From: Pseudoteredinibacter isoporae_A
Lineage (GTDB): Bacteria > Pseudomonadota > Gammaproteobacteria > Pseudomonadales > Cellvibrionaceae
Assembly (NCBI RefSeq): GCF_040372805.1
Contig: NZ_BAABWJ010000008.1
Span: forward strand, 124,001-188,000
Direction of reading: 5' to 3'
Length of the DNA: 64,000 bases
This document shows, one piece after another, positions 59,511-64,000 of this stretch (positions within the stretch are counted from its first letter, which is position 1; the number at the start of each line of letters is the position of its first letter). Below the pieces are notes generated by a model. That model ran no database searches, was not told where the DNA came from, and saw only the letters and a program-made list of their open reading frames with translations. The translations under genes were made by a program, and so were the position numbers.

Positions 59511-60606
59511 ATGGAAATCAATCCAATTATTAATCAGTTGAAAGACCTGCAAACGCGTACCGATACGCTTAGGGGGTATCTTTGACTATGATCACAAGAA
59601 AGAACGCCTGGATGAAGTAGAGCTGTTGCTCGGAGAACCGGATGTCTGGAACGACCAGGAAAAAGCCCAAGAGCTGGGCCGTGAGCGCTCTTCTCTGGAG
59701 GCCGTTGTAGAAACAATCGATACTCTCGACGGTGGTATCGCCGACGCCCACGAGCTGTTGGAAATGGCCGTGGAAGAAGAGGATGAGGATACCGTTGCTG
59801 AAGTTGAATCCGAGATTGAGGGTCTGAATAAACATCTGGCCAAGCTCGAGTTCCGTCGTATGTTTTCTGGTGAAATGGATCCGAATAATGCCTATTTGGA
59901 TATCCAGTCGGGTTCCGGTGGTACTGAAGCTCAGGACTGGGCGGAGATGGTCCTGCGCATGTATTTGCGATGGGGGGAAGCAAAGGGTTTCAAAACCACA
60001 CTGGAAGAAGCTTCCGCGGGCGATGTAGCGGGTATCAAATCAGCGACTATTCGCTTTGAAGGCGAATACGCTTTCGGTTGGCTGAGAACCGAAACCGGCG
60101 TACACCGTCTAGTGCGGAAATCGCCGTTTGATTCTGGCAATCGTCGTCACACGTCGTTTTGTTCTGTATTTGTGTCCCCGGAAATTGATGACAATATCGA
60201 GATTGATATCAACCCTGCGGATGTTCGTACCGATACCTACCGCGCCTCTGGTGCAGGTGGTCAGCACGTCAACAAAACCGACTCGGCTGTTCGTTTAACC
60301 CACGAACCCACGGGTATTGTGGCGGAATGTCAGAGTCAACGTTCTCAACATAAAAACCGCGATCAAGCCTGGAAGATGTTGCGTGCAAAATTGTACGAAC
60401 AGGAAATGCTCAAACGCAATGAAGAAAAGCAGGCGGCGGAAGACAGCAAAGCTGATATTGGGTGGGGCAGCCAAATTCGATCCTATGTACTTGATGATCA
60501 GCGTATCAAGGATTTGCGTACCAGTGTGCAGACCAGTAACTGTCAATCCGTATTAGACGGTAATCTGGACCAGTTTATCGAGGCCAGCTTGAAGGCCGGC
60601 CTGTAA
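59511..60606 (+). CDS. prfB: Peptide chain release factor 2 with programmed +1 frameshift
   Basis: The 364-residue protein ends translation at UGA and UAA. It is made by a +1 shift after codon 24: the first frame starts at ATG 59511 and reads to an in-frame TGA at 59583-59585, and the second frame resumes with GAC at 59584. The stop-codon recognition motif SPF (VRKSPFDSGNRR) and the catalytic GGQ (SGAGGQHVNKT) are both present. It lies 80 bases before lysS, the same order as in E. coli. Confidence 0.98.
59569..59586 (+). promoter_or_regulatory. prfB: prfB autoregulatory frameshift site
   Basis: The site is CTTAGGGGGTATCTTTGAC: an internal Shine-Dalgarno-like AGGGGG three bases before the slippery CTT, followed by TGA C. 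When RF2 is scarce the ribosome pauses at TGA and slips +1, so RF2 controls its own level. Confidence 0.98.
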
Positions 60607-60685
60607 GCGACAGGTCACAATGATCGGTGTCGCACCCTATTTTACTTTTTATAGATTTATTTCTACTGACTAAAGAGCTTTAACC

Positions 60686-62185
60686 ATGAGCGATAACAAG
60701 CCACAAGACGAAAACAAATTAGTTGCCGTGCGTCGTGAAAAACTTGCGACGATTCGCGCCGAAGACGGGCCTACTTTCCCAAATGACTTTCGCCCTAAAC
60801 ACAAAGCTCAGGATGTTCAGGATAAATACGCGGAAATCAGTAAAGAAGCACTCGAAGATGATGATGTGCAAATCAGCGTAGCCGGTCGTGTTATGGCCAT
60901 GCGTGGTCCGTGGGTAGTGATTCGCGATGCCAGTGGTGCTATTCAGTTATACATTACAAAAGAAGCTCGCCCTTTTGCCAAACGTTTGGATTTGGGTGAT
61001 ATCGTTGCTTGTGAAGGTAAGCTGCATCGCTCTGGAAAGGGTGATCTTTATGTGAATATGGATAACACGCAGCTGTTGACCAAGTCCTTGCGTCCCTTGC
61101 CGGATAAATATCATGGTCTGGCGGATCAGGAAACCCGCTACCGTCAGCGTTATGTGGACCTGATCGTCAATCCTGAAGTTCGCGATGTGTTTCGCACCCG
61201 CTCCAAAGTGATTGAGTTCATTCGCAGCTACCTGAATGGCAAAGATTATATGGAAGTGGAAACACCGATGTTGCAGGCCATCCCTGGTGGTGCTACGGCA
61301 CGTCCGTTTGTGACTCATCACAATGCTCTGGATATTGATATGTATTTGCGTATCGCGCCGGAGCTGTACCTGAAGCGCCTGGTTGTGGGTGGTTTCGAAC
61401 GTGTTTATGAAATTAACCGTAATTTCCGGAATGAAGGCTTGTCGACTCGTCACAATCCTGAATTCACGATGCTGGAGTTTTATCAGGCCTACGCCGATTA
61501 CAACGACCTGATGGATTTGACCGAAGATATGCTGCGCAATCTGGCCGAGTCGGTATTGGGCACCACTCAGGTCCGTTCTACAGTGAAAAATGCCGAAGGG
61601 GAAGTGGAAAGTGAAACGATTTACGATTTCGCCAAGCCTTTCCGTCGACTGTCTGTGTTCGATTCCATTCTGCACTTTAATGATGATATTAATGCGGAAG
61701 AACTGGCAGATGAGCAGGGTGCTCGTAAGATTGCTGAAGGTTTGGGCATTCCACTGAAAGATATCTGGGGACTGGGTAAGGTTCAAATCGAAATTTTTGA
61801 GAAGACGGTCGAACACCGCCTGGACGACCCAACGTTCATTACCCAATACCCAACCGAAGTTTCGCCTTTGGCTCGTCGCAATGATGACAATCCATTTGTC
61901 ACCGATCGCTTTGAGTTCTTTGTGGGTGGTCGTGAGATTGCCAATGGCTTTTCGGAGCTGAATGATGCGGAAGATCAAGCCGAGCGTTTTCAGCAGCAGG
62001 TGGCTGAAAAAGATGCGGGTGATGATGAAGCCATGCATTACGATGCCGACTATGTACGCGCGTTAGAGTACGGTTTGCCTCCAACAGCAGGTGAAGGTAT
62101 TGGTATTGACCGTTTGGTTATGTTACTGACTGATTCCCCGTCCATTCGAGATGTTTTACTGTTCCCGGCAATGCGCCCTGAGTAA
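60686..62185 (+). CDS. lysS: Lysyl-tRNA synthetase, class II
   Basis: The 499-residue enzyme charges tRNA-Lys. It has the N-terminal OB-fold anticodon-binding domain (about 60-170, VQISVAGRVMAMRGPWVVIRDASG) and the class II core with motif 1 (FIRSYLNGKDYMEVETPML), motif 2 (FERVYEINRNFRNEG and HNPEFTMLEFYQAYADY) and motif 3 (GEGIGIDRLVMLL). It is second in the prfB-lysS operon. Confidence 0.98.
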   Translation: MSDNKPQDENKLVAVRREKLATIRAEDGPTFPNDFRPKHKAQDVQDKYAEISKEALEDDDVQISVAGRVMAMRGPWVVIRDASGAIQLYITKEARPFAKRLDLGDIVACEGKLHRSGKGDLYVNMDNTQLLTKSLRPLPDKYHGLADQETRYRQRYVDLIVNPEVRDVFRTRSKVIEFIRSYLNGKDYMEVETPMLQAIPGGATARPFVTHHNALDIDMYLRIAPELYLKRLVVGGFERVYEINRNFRNEGLSTRHNPEFTMLEFYQAYADYNDLMDLTEDMLRNLAESVLGTTQVRSTVKNAEGEVESETIYDFAKPFRRLSVFDSILHFNDDINAEELADEQGARKIAEGLGIPLKDIWGLGKVQIEIFEKTVEHRLDDPTFITQYPTEVSPLARRNDDNPFVTDRFEFFVGGREIANGFSELNDAEDQAERFQQQVAEKDAGDDEAMHYDADYVRALEYGLPPTAGEGIGIDRLVMLLTDSPSIRDVLLFPAMRPE

Positions 62186-62191
62186 GATGAT

Positions 62192-62878
62192 ATGAGCAGG
62201 GACGTACAGTTAGACCCTTCTTGGAAAGCGCTGTTGGCCGATGAGTTTGAACAAGCTTATATGCAACAGCTCGGGGATTTTTTGCGCACTGAAAAGGCGG
62301 CGGGAAAAGTTATTTTTCCGCCCGGTCCGCAAATGTTTAACGCCTTGAACAGCACGCCGTTCGATAAAGTCAAAGTGGTTGTGCTGGGGCAGGACCCTTA
62401 CCACGGACCAGGGCAGGCCCATGGCCTGAGCTTCTCGGTTCCTCCCGGTGTGCGAATTCCGCCTTCTCTGTTGAATATCTATAAAGAAATTGAGCGTGAT
62501 CTGGGTTTGGCTATTCCTAATCACGGTTGTCTGCAAAGTTGGGCTGATCAGGGGGTGTTGCTGTTGAACGCAACCTTATCGGTACAACAAGCCAATGCTG
62601 GTTCTCATCAAAACAAAGGCTGGGAGCAGTTCACGGACAAAATCGTTCAGCTTTTGAGTGAGCAACGTGAAGGTTTGGTGTTTTTACTTTGGGGCAGTTA
62701 TGCCCAGAAAAAAGGTCGGGTTATTGACTCGCAGAAACACTGCGTCCTGAAGTCTGTTCACCCATCCCCTCTGTCGGCCCATCGTGGCTTTCTGGGTTGC
62801 GGTCATTTTTCTGCGACGAATCACTATTTGCTTCAACGCGGGCAAACCGCGATCGATTGGTCTGTGCCGTCACAGTAA
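62192..62878 (+). CDS. ung: Uracil-DNA glycosylase
   Basis: The 228-residue family 1 enzyme removes uracil from DNA. The catalytic water-activating motif GQDPYHGPGQAHGLSFSV and the leucine-loop motif HPSPLSAHRGFLGCGHFS are present. The ATG lies six bases after the lysS stop, so it is the third gene of the operon. Confidence 0.97.
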   Translation: MSRDVQLDPSWKALLADEFEQAYMQQLGDFLRTEKAAGKVIFPPGPQMFNALNSTPFDKVKVVVLGQDPYHGPGQAHGLSFSVPPGVRIPPSLLNIYKEIERDLGLAIPNHGCLQSWADQGVLLLNATLSVQQANAGSHQNKGWEQFTDKIVQLLSEQREGLVFLLWGSYAQKKGRVIDSQKHCVLKSVHPSPLSAHRGFLGCGHFSATNHYLLQRGQTAIDWSVPSQ

Positions 62879-63044
62879 TGTCAAAAAATGGCCGACCTCG
62901 TGCGGTCGCGATAGAGTGACAGCTATAGGGTGGTCATGTGATATTGAGTGACTTTTTATTCGAAGTAGAAGTCTTTGGTGATATTTCCGTGATAAATTAC
63001 TCTCATGCTTACGCCCTATAACAAGAATGAGTATGAGGTAGCCA

Positions 63045-63935
63045 TTGAGCTCACAAATAAGTTGGTCCGATTACTGGCAAACCGGGGCAGAACAATCCCT
63101 TCAGGCACATGCCGCCAGTCCCGTCAAACAATTCGTGCAACAGTACTTTGTTTCAAAGCTTAAAGATCAGGACAGTGTTCTTGATTTGGCAACGGGTAAT
63201 GGCGCCTTGCTTCAGCAGTTGCCTGAGAGCCATACTGGCTTTTGTGTTGGTGTTGACTACAGTGATATTGTCCCGAATACCGATTTACGCCATCAGCATC
63301 ACTTCATTCGTATGGACGGTTCCAGTCTGGCGTTTCCCGATCACAGTTTCAGTTGGGTGGTGAGTCAGTTCGGTTTTGAATACATTCCGCGTGAGAGTGG
63401 CATACGAGAGTTGTGTCGAGTGCTACAACCTACGTCGCAACTGTTACTTCTATGCCACCGAAAAGATTCTCTGCTGTGCCGCCACTCGCAACAACAGTTA
63501 ATGGAAGGGCGTAGTGTTTTGGATAGTGGTCTGTTTGCCGCCGCTTGGCAATGGTGCCAGAACGCTCACACAGACAAAACGGACCGAGTGGGTTTGCAGA
63601 AACTGATGGCTTCTATGATGAACGAGATTCGTTTGCCCAGGGAATCCAGTTTGATGTTTGCGTTGTTACGAAGCCTTGCGCAGTTATTGACCGATGTTCG
63701 TGATGATAAAGTGCGTAGCGATCTGGCTCAACAAATGATCGGTCAATGGCAATCTTCCTTGCTGGCGAACATCGATCGGTTGGAACAACAGATTTCGGTT
63801 GCCTTAAGTGGTGCAGACCAAAAAAACTTGGTAGACACGATCAGGGCATCAGGGTTTAAGGCCAAAACCGTCGCACTCGCGGAGCAGGGTCGTCCATTGG
63901 CTTGGGGGATGTACTTCTCACGAGAACAGCGCTGA
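63045..63935 (+). CDS. Class I SAM-dependent methyltransferase
   Basis: The 296-residue protein has the SAM motif VLDLATGNGALLQQLP (about 46-61), an acidic residue in VGVDYSDI and a later FSWVVSQFGFEYIPRE segment. The C-terminal 130 residues are helical and unassigned. A TTG start behind GAGG is used. The substrate is unknown. It is about 165 bases from ung and may have its own promoter. Confidence 0.85.
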   Translation: MSSQISWSDYWQTGAEQSLQAHAASPVKQFVQQYFVSKLKDQDSVLDLATGNGALLQQLPESHTGFCVGVDYSDIVPNTDLRHQHHFIRMDGSSLAFPDHSFSWVVSQFGFEYIPRESGIRELCRVLQPTSQLLLLCHRKDSLLCRHSQQQLMEGRSVLDSGLFAAAWQWCQNAHTDKTDRVGLQKLMASMMNEIRLPRESSLMFALLRSLAQLLTDVRDDKVRSDLAQQMIGQWQSSLLANIDRLEQQISVALSGADQKNLVDTIRASGFKAKTVALAEQGRPLAWGMYFSREQR

Positions 63936-64000
63936 GCTTTTCGTGCGAAAAACAGGTTGCGTTGTCCTCGTGAGTGACGTGGGTTGATCAGGTAAGCATG

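Noticed and set aside
59511..59586. Apparent frameshift error or pseudogene at the start of prfB
   Set aside because: The sequence matches the classic RF2 programmed frameshift site (AGGGGG, CTT TGA C), so it is functional.
60947..62038. Long minus-strand frame (363 codons) opposite lysS
   Set aside because: It is an antisense shadow of lysS; low-complexity protein with no family features.
1..64000. tRNA or rRNA genes, insertion sequences, prophage or CRISPR arrays
   Set aside because: None seen by eye; no transposase, integrase or regularly spaced repeats. A tRNAscan or CRISPR finder run would confirm.

Overview
The window looks like a chromosome segment of a free-living, probably marine, heterotrophic gammaproteobacterium (Oceanospirillales/Cellvibrionales-like; genus not assignable from sequence alone). 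The reasons are the prfB-lysS pair with the classic RF2 programmed frameshift, gammaproteobacterial-type GcvP, Can, ActP/YjcH and Ung proteins, several c-di-GMP enzymes, a TonB/FecI/FecR iron-uptake set, and aromatic and amino-acid catabolism. Base composition looks balanced and even. I see no rRNA, tRNA, insertion sequence, prophage or CRISPR array.

Layout. 1-11 kb: a truncated PAS-GGDEF protein, a small protein of unknown function, monocistronic gcvP, a CHASE-PAS-GGDEF-EAL membrane protein, an XRE-cupin regulator and a CvpA-like protein. 11-20 kb: a hydrolase/exporter region with a metallo-beta-lactamase-fold protein, two exported M20 amidohydrolases (one AbgB-like), a methyltransferase, MATE and EamA transporters and a MocR regulator. 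20-29 kb: small enzymes, a cold-shock gene with a structured leader, an Old Yellow Enzyme-type oxidoreductase, an Lrp regulator, a flavodoxin behind a Fur box, PaaX, a lipoprotein, a FAH-family hydrolase, and a secreted protein behind a class-I CRP-type promoter. 29-32 kb: 4-hydroxyphenylpyruvate dioxygenase divergent from an Lrp regulator, then a thioesterase and carbonic anhydrase. 32-38 kb: a hybrid kinase/NarL phosphorelay and the YjcH-ActP acetate symporter. 38-42.5 kb: a FecI-FecR-TonB receptor surface-signalling set with a Fur-like box. 42.6-46.4 kb: divergent paaK and paaZ. 46.6-54.4 kb: a Tat-exported carotenoid oxygenase plus DUF2141 protein divergent from a DesK-type two-component system, an M24 peptidase, a second DesK-type system and a TPR protein. 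54.6-59.2 kb: a leucine/valine/phenylalanine dehydrogenase divergent from an Lrp regulator, a FosA-like protein translationally coupled to a threonine-dehydratase-like enzyme, and a diguanylate cyclase. 59.5-64 kb: prfB, lysS, ung and a methyltransferase.

Themes. Amino-acid and aromatic breakdown recurs (GcvP, Hpd, PaaK/PaaZ/PaaX, branched-chain/phenylalanine dehydrogenase, dehydratase, acetate symport), and two of three Lrp-family genes are divergent from a catabolic gene. Several genes appear to start with TTG behind a strong Shine-Dalgarno sequence. The less conventional material is mostly regulatory DNA: a perfect 14-bp inverted repeat between the carotenoid-oxygenase operon and its neighbouring two-component system, phased CCTATAGG palindromes at gcvP, shared repeats that may tie the MocR regulator to an EamA exporter and an M20 hydrolase, a CRP-type site at -61 of a secreted protein gene, and a small ORF overlapping the paaZ start. 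No wholly new multi-gene system is evident; the carotenoid-oxygenase/DUF2141/two-component locus and the FosA-like/dehydratase pair are the best candidates for unusual biology.
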